From NCBI RefSeq assembly GCF_003970385.1, contig NZ_RXZH01000001.1:372001-436000 (forward strand): DNA of 64,000 nucleotides, given 5' to 3'. Position 1 is the first letter of the stretch, and each line of letters opens with the position of its first letter. The notes under the pieces are model-generated. The model did no database searches. It was not told the DNA's origin and saw only the letters and a program-made list of their open reading frames with translations. The stretch comes from Vibrio aquaticus (lineage in GTDB: Bacteria; Pseudomonadota; Gammaproteobacteria; Enterobacterales; Vibrionaceae). The position numbers and the translations under genes were made by a program. Shown in pieces: positions 19,255-29,513 of the stretch.

Positions 19255-21567
19255 CTAGTACTTAAATTGTGACACTTCACCGTTAAGGTGCTCGGCTTCC
19301 GTCGATAGACCTTGTAACACATCATCCGCATCTTGAACCTGAACCGAGACCGCGGCAGAGGCATCCGCAATGGAAGTGATGCTGCCACTGATCTCATCGG
19401 TTACTGCTCTTTGCTCTTCAGTTGCAGAGGCGATTTGCACGTTCATCTCATTCAACTGATCAAGCATGGAAACGATCTGCTCTAGCATGTGGGTGTTTTC
19501 GTCACAGGTTGATACCCCTTGAGACACTGTGCTATTCGCACTTTCAATACTTTGCGAAACACTTTTCGTTTCACGCTGAAGTGATTCAATTTTTCCGCGA
19601 ATCTCTTCGGTTGATGCTTGCGTACGGCCAGCCAGTGAACGCACTTCGTCGGCAACCACCGCAAAACCTCGACCTTGCTCACCAGCCCTCGCCGCCTCAA
19701 TCGCAGCGTTGAGAGCAAGTAGATTGGTTTGTTCAGCAATGCCTTGAATAACATCGAGCACTTCAGCAATAGAATTCGTCTCGTTGTGCAACCGTTCAAT
19801 CGCCGCCACCGCGGTTTGCATTTCTGAATCTAATCGAGAAATCTCACTTCCTAAATTTTGGCCAATTTGCACCCCCTCACTGCCTGTCTCATTGGCCGTT
19901 TTTACAAACTCGGCAGCTTTAGTTGCAAACTGCGCTACTTCTGCAATCGAGGCACTCATTTCATTTACCGCTGTAGCGACTGACTCGGTACGGTGATTTT
20001 GATCAGCCACAGCATCACGGGTACTGTTCATGTTACCGGCCATACTTTGGGTGTTACTGTTCAGATTGTTGGTGGCTTGACCAAACTTACCAATGATGTC
20101 CTGTAAGTGGGCAAACAAGCCGTTTAGCGACACCGCAAGGTCCGTCATTTCATCTTTACCCGAGACTTCAAGTCGTTGCGTCAGATCGTTGTCTTTCGCA
20201 ATGAACTGGACTTTCTGACTCGCAATCATAATTGGTTTGGCAATGCTGTTACCTAAGAAGTAAGAAATCAACACGGAAATGACCACCACAACCACAATGC
20301 TGCTTGCTACTGTCACGACTAATGAATTAACGAGGGTTTGTAGATCTTCTAACGCTTCGGCTTTATCAATCTCAGTTAAGATGGCCCACTTAAGGCCCGC
20401 CACATTCACCGGAGAATAAGCCGATAGCACTTCAACACCACGATAATCTTCAATGACCTGTGAGCCACTTTGACCTTTCAATGCCGCACTGGCGGTAGAT
20501 GTAGAAACCGGTTGGCGTCCAATGGCCGATTCTTTTCCCTTAATTTGGCTGAGGACATTACGGCTAACGCCCGCTTGCTCTAGGGCAGAAAAATAACCGC
20601 TGGCATCTTCAATTAGAAACCTCGATTCACTGCGCAGCAACTTGTCTTGCCCCAACAGATAGCTTTCGCCACTGGCCCCTAACCCCGCATTACTCCAGTC
20701 TTGGCCGAAGGTCATAATGGCGTTGATTTCATCGACTGGCATTTGGAAAATCAGCACGCCCAGTGTGTTACCATCTTGCTTGATTGGGGTGGCAATAAAC
20801 GATGCGGCCGCCTCATAAGAAGGAAAGTAAGGCGCAAAGTCTTCTAGATAGAACTGGTCTTGGCCAAGTCGTAATGCTTGCTGATACGCCTTAGCAATAC
20901 CGCTGCTCGCATATGGGCCTGAATTTAAATTGGTGGCGTAATCAAGCTCTTTAAACACCGAATAAACGATGTCGCCGGCTGTACTGACCAAGAAAATATC
21001 GTAGTAACCAAACTCTTCCAAGAACCCTTTGATACTGGGGTGGTACGTTGCATGAACACCATCGTAGTCGGTGTTCAGTGAATCAGACATCAATTGATGT
21101 TTATCGCCCAAAGGATTGGGGTTAACGCCAATATATCGGGCTTGTAGCGCTCTGGCTCTCTCACTCAAGCTATCAAGCTTTTGAAGCTCGTTAGCGGAAG
21201 CGCCGTCATTTGAGTTACGGTAGGTCGCGCCAAAGCTAGATTGGTAGTAGTTGCGCAGCTTGGCAACATCACCGTCTGAGACACGATCGACGGGATAAGC
21301 TTCAAAGGTTTGAGTAAAGGCAGTAATGGCATCTTGCACACCGACTGAATTAGCCGTGGTGACCACTTGGCCTGCAATCTGCCGAAAGTAACTTTCGATT
21401 TCGTTTTTCTTTATCTCACGAACAGAGATCAGTTGATTGTTGGCTCGCTCATACAAGGCTTGCTCTGATAGTCCTGATGAACGCCACCCGACTATCGTCC
21501 CTGTGGCAATCACCGCTATTGAGCAGAGCAATGTCGAAGCAAGGACAATCTTTGTTGCAATTTTCAT
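19255..21567 (-). CDS. Methyl-accepting chemotaxis protein with Cache-type sensor
   Basis: A 770-residue transmembrane chemoreceptor. It has a first helix at about 7-28, a long periplasmic region at 30-410, a second helix at about 412-436, a HAMP domain at 440-492 and a cytoplasmic signalling domain to the end. The conserved hairpin tip is [23 protein letters not shown] and continues into [15 protein letters not shown]. The periplasmic part holds two segments that read like tandem Cache modules ([23 protein letters not shown] and [18 protein letters not shown]). The ligand is unknown. Translation starts after GAGGTTGTCGTT; a small GCGGAA/TTCCGC hairpin lies just upstream in the leader. Confidence 0.92.
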   Translation of the reverse strand: MKIATKIVLASTLLCSIAVIATGTIVGWRSSGLSEQALYERANNQLISVREIKKNEIESYFRQIAGQVVTTANSVGVQDAITAFTQTFEAYPVDRVSDGDVAKLRNYYQSSFGATYRNSNDGASANELQKLDSLSERARALQARYIGVNPNPLGDKHQLMSDSLNTDYDGVHATYHPSIKGFLEEFGYYDIFLVSTAGDIVYSVFKELDYATNLNSGPYASSGIAKAYQQALRLGQDQFYLEDFAPYFPSYEAAASFIATPIKQDGNTLGVLIFQMPVDEINAIMTFGQDWSNAGLGASGESYLLGQDKLLRSESRFLIEDASGYFSALEQAGVSRNVLSQIKGKESAIGRQPVSTSTASAALKGQSGSQVIEDYRGVEVLSAYSPVNVAGLKWAILTEIDKAEALEDLQTLVNSLVVTVASSIVVVVVISVLISYFLGNSIAKPIMIASQKVQFIAKDNDLTQRLEVSGKDEMTDLAVSLNGLFAHLQDIIGKFGQATNNLNSNTQSMAGNMNSTRDAVADQNHRTESVATAVNEMSASIAEVAQFATKAAEFVKTANETGSEGVQIGQNLGSEISRLDSEMQTAVAAIERLHNETNSIAEVLDVIQGIAEQTNLLALNAAIEAARAGEQGRGFAVVADEVRSLAGRTQASTEEIRGKIESLQRETKSVSQSIESANSTVSQGVSTCDENTHMLEQIVSMLDQLNEMNVQIASATEEQRAVTDEISGSITSIADASAAVSVQVQDADDVLQGLSTEAEHLNGEVSQFKY

Positions 21568-21653
21568 AACGACAACCTCATGCGGAAATCCATTCCGCCT
21601 TAAAATTTGAGGAAAATCGCCAACTAGCGCTTATGTTCGTTAATAAGTCTTCT

Positions 21654-21684
21654 ACCAAGGCTCAATACGACCCGAGCCCTTGGT
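21654..21684 (-). terminator. Hairpin after the valine/isoleucine operon
   Basis: On the minus strand ACCAAGGGCTC pairs with GAGCCTTGGT with one bulged G, about 80 bases after the last gene of the mms operon. No good T tract follows, so its strength is uncertain. Confidence 0.4.
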
Positions 21685-21763
21685 ATGCATATAGTTCTAT
21701 AAGTGTAAGCACAAAAACTAAACTTTTCGATGATGTTTTGAGATTTATTGGTCGAACCAATCA

Positions 21764-22522
21764 TTACATCCGAATCCCGCCATCGACTTCAATCACTCGG
21801 CCATTCACATAATCATTTTCGAAGATGAATTTCACCGTATTGGCTATCTCGCTGGTTTGGCCCATTCGACCGACGGGAATCATTCCTTCTAATCGAGCAA
21901 TCGCTTCTGGCTTCATCTGCGCAGCCATTGGGGTTTCAATCACGCCCGGTGCAATTGCAGCCGCTCTTATGCCGTATCTCGCTAGCTCTTTTGCCCAAGT
22001 GGTCGCTAAGGTCGCCACCGCAGCTTTGGAAGCCGCATAGTTAGTTTGGCCTATATTCCCGGCACGAGCCACACTCGATATATTGATGATGACGCCACTA
22101 CGCTCGGTTTCGATCATTTTCACAGCCGCCTCTCGACCACAAAGAAAGGTCCCCGTTAAGTTGACATCAATGACCGCATTGAACTGTTCAAGGGGCATTT
22201 TAGATACTTGGCCATCTTTCACTTTAACGAGTAAGCCATCACGTAAGATGCCCGCGTTATTAACCAAACCATCCAATCGACCAAAATCAGCGACAACGTC
22301 ACTAAAGGTTTGTTCTACTTGCGCCTCATTAGTGACGTCAGCGACATAGGTGAATACTTTAACGCCGAGCATTTGGCATTGCTTTTGTGTGTTGTTTAAC
22401 GCTTCTTGGCTGACATCAATCAGAGCAAGTTCAGCACCAGCATGAGCTAAAGTCACCGCCATCATTTGCCCTAACCCCTGACCGGCACCCGTAATCGCAA
22501 TCACACTCTCTTTTAGATCCAT
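21764..22522 (-). CDS. Short-chain dehydrogenase/reductase (BCAA catabolic operon)
   Basis: A 252-residue SDR with the NAD-binding GAGQGLGQ motif near residue 12, NNAG at about 92, catalytic Ser (NISSVARAG) and the YxxxK pair in TNYAASKAAVA. It is the seventh and last gene of the mms operon, 10 bases after mmsB. I placed the start at 22522 (MDLKESVIAITGAG), because an earlier in-frame start at 22564 would overlap mmsB. In this setting it probably oxidises 2-methyl-3-hydroxybutyryl-CoA in isoleucine breakdown. That is an inference from position; FabG-like activity is possible. Confidence 0.85.
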   Translation of the reverse strand: MDLKESVIAITGAGQGLGQMMAVTLAHAGAELALIDVSQEALNNTQKQCQMLGVKVFTYVADVTNEAQVEQTFSDVVADFGRLDGLVNNAGILRDGLLVKVKDGQVSKMPLEQFNAVIDVNLTGTFLCGREAAVKMIETERSGVIINISSVARAGNIGQTNYAASKAAVATLATTWAKELARYGIRAAAIAPGVIETPMAAQMKPEAIARLEGMIPVGRMGQTSEIANTVKFIFENDYVNGRVIEVDGGIRM

Positions 22523-22532
22523 CTTAACGCTC

Positions 22533-23429
22533 TCACTCTTTTGATTGGGTTTGATAAAACTCAAACAGACTCGAGAAGTCTAACTCTTCATTGCCATTCA
22601 TGTTGTGAAAGGCGTACAGATTTCGAGCCAATGACCCCATTGGAACAGACGATTGGCTCTTGGTTGCCGCTTCCAAACCTAGGCCGAGATCTTTGAGCAT
22701 GAGTTTGCTCATAAAGCCCGGTTTATAGTCGTTTGACGCCGGCGCTGTTTCCATCACGCCTGGGCAAGGGTTATAAAGCTCTAACGCCCAATTTCGCCCT
22801 GAGCTTTGAAGCATAATGTTAGACAATACTTTCGGGTCGAGACCATTATCGATACCGAGATTAAGCGCTTCACACGTTCCCGACATTAAGATCCCAAGCA
22901 TTAAGTTATTGCAGATTTTGCCCATTTGACCGGCGCCAACGCCTCCCGCATGGAAGATGTTTTTGCCCATGTGTTTGAGCACCTGTTCTGCTTTGTTGAA
23001 CGCTTTCTCATCTCCGCCAACAATAAAGGTCAATGTGGCGGCTTTCGCCCCTGCAACTCCGCCAGATACAGGCGCATCTGTGAAGTACGCCCCTTGTTCA
23101 ATGGCTTTCTGTCCGACCATTCGCGTAGTTTCAGGATCAATGGTCGATGAATCAATCAGGAGTTTGCCTTTTGTTTCTTGGCTCAAAATGCCATCAGGAC
23201 CGAGATAAACCGTCTTGACGTGTTGTCCGGCCGGTAACATGGTAATCACTGTATCAGCGCCTTGAACGGCTTCATTGATCGATTCACATCGAGTCGCACC
23301 AAGCGATTCAAGTTGAGCCGCCAATTCAAAAACCAGATCAAACACTCTCACTTTAAAGCCTGCAGAGAGTAAGTTTTGCGCCATAGGTGCGCCCATGTTC
23401 CCCAAACCAATAAATGCTACTGTTCCCAT
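22533..23429 (-). CDS. mmsB: 3-hydroxyisobutyrate dehydrogenase MmsB
   Basis: Oxidises 3-hydroxyisobutyrate to methylmalonate semialdehyde with NAD in the valine pathway. The 298-residue protein has the Rossmann motif FIGLGNMGAPMAQNL, the substrate loop DAPVSGGVAGAKAATL, and the catalytic Lys in GAGQMGKICNNLMLG (about 171), which is exactly the MmsB signature. Translation starts after AAGGAGACAAAACC. It lies between the 3-hydroxyisobutyryl-CoA hydrolase gene and the SDR gene, matching the order of reactions. Confidence 0.95.
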   Translation of the reverse strand: MGTVAFIGLGNMGAPMAQNLLSAGFKVRVFDLVFELAAQLESLGATRCESINEAVQGADTVITMLPAGQHVKTVYLGPDGILSQETKGKLLIDSSTIDPETTRMVGQKAIEQGAYFTDAPVSGGVAGAKAATLTFIVGGDEKAFNKAEQVLKHMGKNIFHAGGVGAGQMGKICNNLMLGILMSGTCEALNLGIDNGLDPKVLSNIMLQSSGRNWALELYNPCPGVMETAPASNDYKPGFMSKLMLKDLGLGLEAATKSQSSVPMGSLARNLYAFHNMNGNEELDFSSLFEFYQTQSKE

Positions 23430-23467
23430 GGTTTTGTCTCCTTACGCTGAGTAGTCATTTATACCGC

Positions 23468-24598
23468 CTAATAGTGACCCAGCTTCGCTAACGGATGAGA
23501 TTCGTCATCCCAAATAGAAGTAAATAACTGGTTGATACACGTCACATCAACCTGTTCAATCGTTGAGTATCGCCAGTTCGGCTCTCCGTCTTTATCAATC
23601 AGCCGTGCTCGTACCCCTTCTTTAAATTCACCAAGTAGCGAACTATTGACCGCTAACACCAGCTCTAAACGGAAACACTCCGCCAAAGAGAGTTGCTGAT
23701 ATTGGGTCATCTGACGAAAACAGATATGGGCGGTAATTGGGCTTCCACTGGTCATGCTCGATTTGGCATTCACCAGCCAAGCTTCATCACCGGCTAATGC
23801 TAAGATTCGGTCAATCACATCAGGTAACTGCTCAGCGGCGCAAGCATGTTGGATATGATTAAAATAAGGTGTAATTTGCGCAGGTGGCTTTTCGGTTTCG
23901 ACCTGACTGTCAAACCCTTCTAGAATCTCTGTCACTACCTCGTAGGTATCTTCAACGCAATCCCAATCGGCGACTTGAAGCTGCTCAAGCAAACTTTCTC
24001 GGTGGTTTACGAGCACCATATGATCGGCTAAATGCAGCGCGATAGCGTCAGTCGCATTGACCATGGTTCCCGTTAAGCCGAGGAACAAGCCAATGCCTTG
24101 GTCAAGCCTATTGAGAAACCAAGTGGCCCCCACATCGGGGAATAAACCAATGCTGACCTCTGGCATCGCAAGCCTTGAGTCTGGCGTCACCACTTTGTGG
24201 CTAGAGGCCATATAAAGACCCATGCCCCCACCCATTACAATCCCCTGCCCCCAAGCAATAATGGGTTTACAGTAGGTGTGGATCAAATAATCACACTCGT
24301 ACTCAACACTAAAATAGGTCGAGCAAAATGCTTCAATATCAGCCTCACTCGATTCATTCATCACGCTGTACATTGTGCGCACGTCACCACCTGCACAAAA
24401 TGCTTTGCTTCCTTCCCCTTCTAATACCACACAGACCAGTTCATCATCGTCATGCCATAAGGTCAGCTGTTCTTTTAAGCTCACTAACATATCGAACGTC
24501 AGTGCATTTAATGAGGCTTCGTTGTTTAACGTCACCAATCCAATTTTATGTGGGCTACCGCTACAAGGCAGCTCAACAAAATGAACGTTGCCACTCAT
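23468..24598 (-). CDS. 3-hydroxyisobutyryl-CoA hydrolase (enoyl-CoA hydratase/isomerase family)
   Basis: Releases CoA from 3-hydroxyisobutyryl-CoA in valine degradation. The 376-residue length and the C-terminal domain set it apart from plain hydratases of about 260 residues. It has the oxyanion-hole segments KAFCAGGDVRTMY and IIAWGQGIVMGGGMGLYMAS, and the catalytic region MPEVSIGLFPDVGATWFLNRL, where the Glu and Asp match the HIBCH subfamily. The ATG follows ATAGGAGTAAACATA. It is placed between a hydratase gene and mmsB, the order expected for the pathway. Confidence 0.93.
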   Translation of the reverse strand: MSGNVHFVELPCSGSPHKIGLVTLNNEASLNALTFDMLVSLKEQLTLWHDDDELVCVVLEGEGSKAFCAGGDVRTMYSVMNESSEADIEAFCSTYFSVEYECDYLIHTYCKPIIAWGQGIVMGGGMGLYMASSHKVVTPDSRLAMPEVSIGLFPDVGATWFLNRLDQGIGLFLGLTGTMVNATDAIALHLADHMVLVNHRESLLEQLQVADWDCVEDTYEVVTEILEGFDSQVETEKPPAQITPYFNHIQHACAAEQLPDVIDRILALAGDEAWLVNAKSSMTSGSPITAHICFRQMTQYQQLSLAECFRLELVLAVNSSLLGEFKEGVRARLIDKDGEPNWRYSTIEQVDVTCINQLFTSIWDDESHPLAKLGHY

Positions 24599-24619
24599 TA
24601 TGTTTACTCCTATTGGGGT

Positions 24620-25408
24620 CTATCCATTTCTCCATTCTGGTGGGCGTTTTTCTAAGAATGCATTAACCCCTTCTTGTTGGTCTTGCGTGTCAAACAAGCC
24701 CATAAATAACTCTCGTTCTTTCACTAATCCGTTGGTCATAAAGCCCTTTCGACCATTCTGAATCAGTGACTTGCACGCGGAAACCGACCTCGGTGATTGA
24801 TTGGCCACGCTTTGTGCCAACGTTATCGCCGCAGAAAGCGCTGTGCCTGTATCAACCACTTCTTCTACCAAACTGATCCGATACGCTTTTTCCGCATCAA
24901 GCTGTTCACCGCATAGGATCATTCGTTTTGACCAACCCTCACCAACCAAAGCGGTCAGATTTTGCGTTCCACCCGCGCACGGTAGTAACCCGACTTTCGC
25001 TTCAGGCAATGCCATTCGAGCTTGCTGCTCAGCGATGCGAATGTCACACGCTAACGCCACCTCTAAACCGCCACCCATCGCATAGCCGTTAATTGCAGCA
25101 ATCGAAACCCCTCGAAATGCCGATAGAGTTTCGAACGCTTCACCAAACGCTTTGGCCATTGCCCACGCCACCGACTTATCACCAGACGCAAAAAGATTGA
25201 GATCCGCTCCGGCAGAAAAGAATTTCTCACCTTGGCCAGTCAACACAATGGCGTAGATATCTTTATCTTGGTTGAATGATTCAATTAACGCTTTTAGTGC
25301 AGACAAACTCTCTAACGTCCACGTATTCGCAGGTGGGTTGTTCATGGTGATCACCGCAACATGGTTCTCAATTTTGAACGGCAGCGCAGCACTGATTGGA
25401 TGTGACAT
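24620..25408 (-). CDS. Enoyl-CoA hydratase (valine/isoleucine pathway)
   Basis: Hydrates methacrylyl-CoA or tiglyl-CoA to the 3-hydroxyacyl-CoA. A 262-residue crotonase with the oxyanion-hole stretch KFFSAGADLNLFA (about 62-74) and the second motif AINGYAMGGGLEVALACDIR (about 106-125). The substrate-side segment MALPEAKVGLLPCAGGTQNL follows. In crotonases the second catalytic Glu lies in that segment; here it reads PCAGG instead of the common PGAGG. It lies in the mms operon 11 bases downstream of the acyl-CoA dehydrogenase gene, which supplies its substrate. Confidence 0.92.
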   Translation of the reverse strand: MSHPISAALPFKIENHVAVITMNNPPANTWTLESLSALKALIESFNQDKDIYAIVLTGQGEKFFSAGADLNLFASGDKSVAWAMAKAFGEAFETLSAFRGVSIAAINGYAMGGGLEVALACDIRIAEQQARMALPEAKVGLLPCAGGTQNLTALVGEGWSKRMILCGEQLDAEKAYRISLVEEVVDTGTALSAAITLAQSVANQSPRSVSACKSLIQNGRKGFMTNGLVKERELFMGLFDTQDQQEGVNAFLEKRPPEWRNG

Positions 25409-25419
25409 AGTCGAGCCCT

Positions 25420-26574
25420 CTATAGAATGTCGATACCTTCGGCAAGTAAACGTCTTGCGATGATGACCCGCATAATTTCATTCGTCCCCTCGAGGATTTG
25501 ATGAACTCGCACATCACGGAAATATCGCTCCATTGGGTATTCCTTGATATAACCATAGCCTCCATAGAGCTGAAGTGCTTGGTCACAGACTTTAAAACCT
25601 ACGTCGGTGGCAAACCGTTTTGCCATGGCGCAGTAGGTAGATGCATCGGGTGAACCGTTATCAAGCTTACTGGCGGCTAAACGCACCATTTGTCTTGCTG
25701 CAACCAGTTCAGTCGCCATATCCGCGAGCTTAAACTGCAAGGCTTGAAACTGTGCGATGGGCTGGCCAAACTGCTTACGTTCTTTAAGATATTCGGTCGC
25801 ATGATTTAACGCTTGTTGCGCTGTACCGACAGAGCAAGTGGCGATGTTAATGCGGCCACCATCGAGACCTTTCATCGCAAAGATAAAGCCTTGACCCTCT
25901 TCGCCTAGAAGCGACTCTTTAGGGATCAACACATTGTCAAAACTGATGCTGCGTGTCGGCTGAGAGTTCCAACCCATTTTCGGTTCTTTACGCCCATACT
26001 CGATGCCTTTTACATCCGCTGGAACAACAAAGGCAGAAATACCTTTCGGGCCTTTATCGCCTGTTCTTGCCATTACGACCAACACTTGCGTTTCACCAGC
26101 ACCGGAAATAAACACCTTTGCACCATTAAGCAGATACCCGTCTTCAACACGTTTTGCACTAGTGGTGAGCGACGCGGCATCAGACCCAGCATTTGGCTCC
26201 GTCAAGCAGTAAGAGCCTAACCATGCGCCCGTCATCAGCTTGTCTAAGTAGGTTTGTTTAGCACTGTCGCTACCGAAGCTGGCGACCATCCACGTCACCA
26301 TATTGTGGATGGTCATAAACGCTGTGGTAGACGTACAGCCCATCGCCAACTGTTCAAAGATGATGGAAGCATCGAGGCGAGAAAGCCCAAGTCCACCCTC
26401 TTCTTCCGGCGTGTATAAGCTTAAAAAGCCTAGCTCACCAGCTTCTTTGAGCACATCAGTCGGAAAGATCTGTTTCTGATCCCACTCTTCAGCATTTGGC
26501 GCGAGTCGTTCACGGGCAAACTGCGCCGCCGTATCCGCAAACGCACTTTGATCTTCGTTGAGTTCAAAATCCAT
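25420..26574 (-). CDS. Acyl-CoA dehydrogenase (isobutyryl-/2-methylbutyryl-CoA type)
   Basis: An FAD enzyme of 384 residues that oxidises short branched acyl-CoAs and passes electrons to ETF. The usual three-domain fold is complete. CLTEPNAGSDAASL near 130 contacts FAD and substrate. The catalytic Glu is in ILEGTNEIMR near 367, the standard place for short-chain and isobutyryl-CoA dehydrogenases and unlike the isovaleryl enzyme at 29950-31119. The GGYGYIKEYPMERYFRDVR motif is present. Translation starts after AGGGAGGACCT. Its place in the mms operon assigns it to valine and isoleucine. The etf genes at 57-61 kb are its likely partners. Confidence 0.93.
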   Translation of the reverse strand: MDFELNEDQSAFADTAAQFARERLAPNAEEWDQKQIFPTDVLKEAGELGFLSLYTPEEEGGLGLSRLDASIIFEQLAMGCTSTTAFMTIHNMVTWMVASFGSDSAKQTYLDKLMTGAWLGSYCLTEPNAGSDAASLTTSAKRVEDGYLLNGAKVFISGAGETQVLVVMARTGDKGPKGISAFVVPADVKGIEYGRKEPKMGWNSQPTRSISFDNVLIPKESLLGEEGQGFIFAMKGLDGGRINIATCSVGTAQQALNHATEYLKERKQFGQPIAQFQALQFKLADMATELVAARQMVRLAASKLDNGSPDASTYCAMAKRFATDVGFKVCDQALQLYGGYGYIKEYPMERYFRDVRVHQILEGTNEIMRVIIARRLLAEGIDIL

Positions 26575-26583
26575 AGGTCCTCC

Positions 26584-28077
26584 CTATTTCAGCTGAATGG
26601 TCATGTTTGGGCCGATTGGAATGTCATCATCAAACCAACGGGCAGTGATGGTTTTGGTTTCCGTATAAAAACGCACGGCTTGCTTACCATAAGCATGAAG
26701 GTCGCCGTAGAAACTGCCTCGCCAGCCAGTAAAAGAGAAGAAAGGTAGAGGAACCGGAATCGGCACATTGATACCGACCTGACCAACTAGAATTTCGTGT
26801 TGGTATTTTCTCGCAGCTGCCCCATTAGCAGTAAAAATCGACGTGCCGTTACCATAAGGGTTGTTGTTAATCAGCGTAATCGCCTGTTCGAGAGTATCGA
26901 CTTCTAAGCACACCAGAACCGGACCAAAGATCTCTTGCTGATAAATAGCCATATCGGTCGTCACGCCACTAAACAAGGTTGGACCAAGCCAGTTACCATC
27001 AGGAAAGCCCTCAACTTTGCATTGGCTACCATCAAGTTCGCATTTAGCCCCTTGCGCTTTCCCTTCATCAATTAACGCCGTCACTCTCGCTTTTGCGTGT
27101 TGGCTGATAAGCGGGCCGTAATCAGCATTGTCGTCATTCCATACACCGGGATGTACTTTGGCCATTTCAGCGGCGAGTTCAGGAATCCACTCTTTCGCAC
27201 TGCCGACAAACACCGCTGCCGATATCGCCATGCAGCGCTGCCCCGCCGCCCCAACAGAGGCGCCAACTAAATTGCTCAACACCTGCTGTTTGTTGGCATC
27301 GGGCATGACTACCATATGATTTTTCGCCCCGGCAAAAGCTTGAACACGTTTGTTGTGCGAAGTACCGGTTTGGTAGATGTATTGAGCAACGGGAACCGAG
27401 CCGACAAAAGAAACCGCTTTGATCGTCGGATGGGCTAAAAGGTAATCGACTTGCTGCTTGCCGCCGTGAACCACTTGCAAAACGCCTTTGGGTGCGCCCG
27501 CTTGTTCAAACAACTCAGCTAAGCGCATTGCAGTGAGTGGTACTTGCTCTGAAGGCTTAAGCACAAAGCTGTTCCCTGCTGCGATGGCAATTGGAAACAT
27601 CCAAAGTGGAATCATGGCTGGAAAGTTAAACGGCGTAATACCGCAACATACGCCGAGAGGTTGAATAAGAGAGTAGCTATCGATATCGGTGGCAACGTTT
27701 TCTACTGTTTCACCCATCATATTGCTGGCGATATTGGCGGCTTGCTCAACCACTTCAATGCCTCGCCAAACATCGCCTTTTGCATCAACGGTAGTTTTAC
27801 CGGTCTCTTTCGACAGTAATACCGCCAATTCATCGTGATGTTCTTTAAGCAGATGTTGGTAGCGCAGCATCAGCCGTGCTCGCTCTGACACCGCCACCTC
27901 TTTCCATAGGTAATGGGCCTGCTCGGCACTTTCAATCGCACGCTCTAATTCTTCATCGGTTGCACACGGAAGCTCTGCAATCACGGCGTTAGTCGCTGGG
28001 TTCGTTACTTCTAGCCAATCATTACTCTCCGATTGACAAAACACGCCATCAATAAATAACGGGACAAGTTGAGTCAT
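26584..28077 (-). CDS. mmsA: CoA-acylating methylmalonate-semialdehyde dehydrogenase MmsA
   Basis: Converts methylmalonate semialdehyde to propionyl-CoA with NAD and CoA. The 497-residue aldehyde dehydrogenase has the MmsA features [16 protein letters not shown] (about 150-165), [16 protein letters not shown], the cofactor loop [14 protein letters not shown], and catalytic Cys in [14 protein letters not shown]. The typical ALDH Glu position reads AFAGAKNHM, as expected for the CoA-dependent subfamily. The start at 28077 follows AAGGAATCGACC; an upstream in-frame start at 28155 would run into the thiolase gene. It is the second gene of the operon. Propionyl-CoA must be used by genes outside this window. 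Confidence 0.95.
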   Translation of the reverse strand: MTQLVPLFIDGVFCQSESNDWLEVTNPATNAVIAELPCATDEELERAIESAEQAHYLWKEVAVSERARLMLRYQHLLKEHHDELAVLLSKETGKTTVDAKGDVWRGIEVVEQAANIASNMMGETVENVATDIDSYSLIQPLGVCCGITPFNFPAMIPLWMFPIAIAAGNSFVLKPSEQVPLTAMRLAELFEQAGAPKGVLQVVHGGKQQVDYLLAHPTIKAVSFVGSVPVAQYIYQTGTSHNKRVQAFAGAKNHMVVMPDANKQQVLSNLVGASVGAAGQRCMAISAAVFVGSAKEWIPELAAEMAKVHPGVWNDDNADYGPLISQHAKARVTALIDEGKAQGAKCELDGSQCKVEGFPDGNWLGPTLFSGVTTDMAIYQQEIFGPVLVCLEVDTLEQAITLINNNPYGNGTSIFTANGAAARKYQHEILVGQVGINVPIPVPLPFFSFTGWRGSFYGDLHAYGKQAVRFYTETKTITARWFDDDIPIGPNMTIQLK

Positions 28078-28103
28078 GGTCGATTCCTTTTCGTTTCGAA
28101 GGG

Positions 28104-29315
28104 TTAAACAGGGATCTCGATGGCAATGGCAGTCGCTTCTCCGCCACCAATACAAATTGCCGCAACCCCTTTCATTACTTTACGTTCCGCCGCATTGCCA
28201 TCTACGCCAAACGCTTGTAACTGGCGTAAACTGTAGATCAATGTGGTTAAAATTCTGGCGCCACTCGCACCTATTGGGTGGCCCAACGCACAGGCGCCCC
28301 CTTTAACGTTGACCTTGTCAGGATCGATGTCGAGTTCTCGTATTGCTATTTGAGTGACGACAGCAAATGCTTCGTTGATTTCCCAAAGATCGACGTCGTC
28401 CACTTCCCAATCCATTTGAGCAAGCAGCTTTTGGATCGCATATACGGGTGCAACGGTAAACTCAGCGGGCTCTCTGGCGTGGCTAGCGTGTGCTTTGATC
28501 ACCGCTAACGGAGAAATGGCTTGTTTTCTCGCTTGCGCCTCTGCCATCACAACTAACGCTGTCGCCCCATCAGAAATGGCACTGGAATTAGCCGCAGTGA
28601 TGGAGCCGGTTTCTGAAAATGCCGCGCGTAATTGGGGAATCTTTTTCGGATTAATTGACGGGGGCAGCTCATCATAAGTCAGCGCTTCACCATGCTTTAG
28701 TTCGATAGGGGCGATTTCAGAGCTGAATGAATCCAACTTTTGAGCAGACACAGCCCTTTCAACGGATAAGGTCGCCCACTCGTCCATTTGCTCACGAGTA
28801 AAGATAAGCTGTTCAGCGATCTGCTGAGCATAAACGCCCATTAGCTCACCCTCATAGGCATCTTGAAGGCCATCTAAAAACATATGATCAAAGGTGGTGG
28901 AGTGGCCCATTCGCTTACCTGAACGGGTTTCTTTCATCAAATAAGGGGCGTTGGTCATGCTTTCCATACCACCAGCAATAGCCGTTCGAATCGTGCCAAC
29001 TTTAATAAGGTCATGGGCCAGCATCACCGCTTTCATTCCTGAACCGCACACTTTGTTTACTGTGGTGCAAGGCGTCTCTACCGATAACTCTGCTCCTAAT
29101 GCCGCTTGCCTGGCTGGCGCTTGACCACAACCCGCGGTGAGCACGCAGCCCATAAAGACTTCATCAATCTCCGTTTGGCTTAAGTTCGCTTGGTTCATGG
29201 CCGCATCAATGGCGAATGCCCCGAGTTGAGGTGCAGAAAAATGAGACAGTAACCCCTGAAACTTTCCGATCGGGGTACGCTTCGCTGCCACTATCCAAAT
29301 TTCGTTATGTTCCAT
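28104..29315 (-). CDS. Acetyl-CoA C-acyltransferase (thiolase)
   Basis: A 403-residue thiolase. The nucleophilic Cys is in [14 protein letters not shown] (about 90), the His in [11 protein letters not shown], and the second Cys/Gly motif near the C-terminus reads [14 protein letters not shown]. Translation probably starts at 29315 ([15 protein letters not shown]), with GAGG just upstream; an in-frame ATG four codons earlier overlaps that ribosome site. It is the first gene of the operon. In this context it most likely cleaves 2-methylacetoacetyl-CoA from isoleucine, and perhaps acetoacetyl-CoA made by the leucine branch. Chain-length preference is not readable. Confidence 0.93.
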   Translation of the reverse strand: MEHNEIWIVAAKRTPIGKFQGLLSHFSAPQLGAFAIDAAMNQANLSQTEIDEVFMGCVLTAGCGQAPARQAALGAELSVETPCTTVNKVCGSGMKAVMLAHDLIKVGTIRTAIAGGMESMTNAPYLMKETRSGKRMGHSTTFDHMFLDGLQDAYEGELMGVYAQQIAEQLIFTREQMDEWATLSVERAVSAQKLDSFSSEIAPIELKHGEALTYDELPPSINPKKIPQLRAAFSETGSITAANSSAISDGATALVVMAEAQARKQAISPLAVIKAHASHAREPAEFTVAPVYAIQKLLAQMDWEVDDVDLWEINEAFAVVTQIAIRELDIDPDKVNVKGGACALGHPIGASGARILTTLIYSLRQLQAFGVDGNAAERKVMKGVAAICIGGGEATAIAIEIPV

Positions 29316-29335
29316 GTTGCGCCTCATTTAATAAC

Positions 29336-29380
29336 TTGACGTTTACGTAAGCATAGCACTAACATTTACGTAAACGTCAA
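29336..29380. promoter_or_regulatory. Paired LiuR-type operators in the divergent promoter
   Basis: TTGACGTTTACGTAA (29336-29350) and its exact reverse complement TTACGTAAACGTCAA (29366-29380) are separated by 15 bp. They lie between the thiolase gene (minus strand) and liuR (plus strand). LiuR, a MerR-family regulator of BCAA catabolism in Proteobacteria, is known from comparative genomics to bind similar motifs. One site facing each promoter would let LiuR control both operons. A related copy precedes the etf genes at 59283-59297. Confidence 0.82.
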
Positions 29381-29513
29381 CTTTGAAGCGAAAAGAAAAT
29401 TTCACCTTTTTAAGCCAACATGACGTTATTGTTGCTTCCTATTTAGCAACGCTTGCCCTAGAGAAAAAGGCACCCAAGAGAATAGGAAACCAGGAGAAAG
29501 GAAATAAACTTCA

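Noticed and set aside
25368..25586. Minus-strand frame across the acyl-CoA dehydrogenase/hydratase junction
   Set aside because: It is a shadow of the two flanking genes in another frame.
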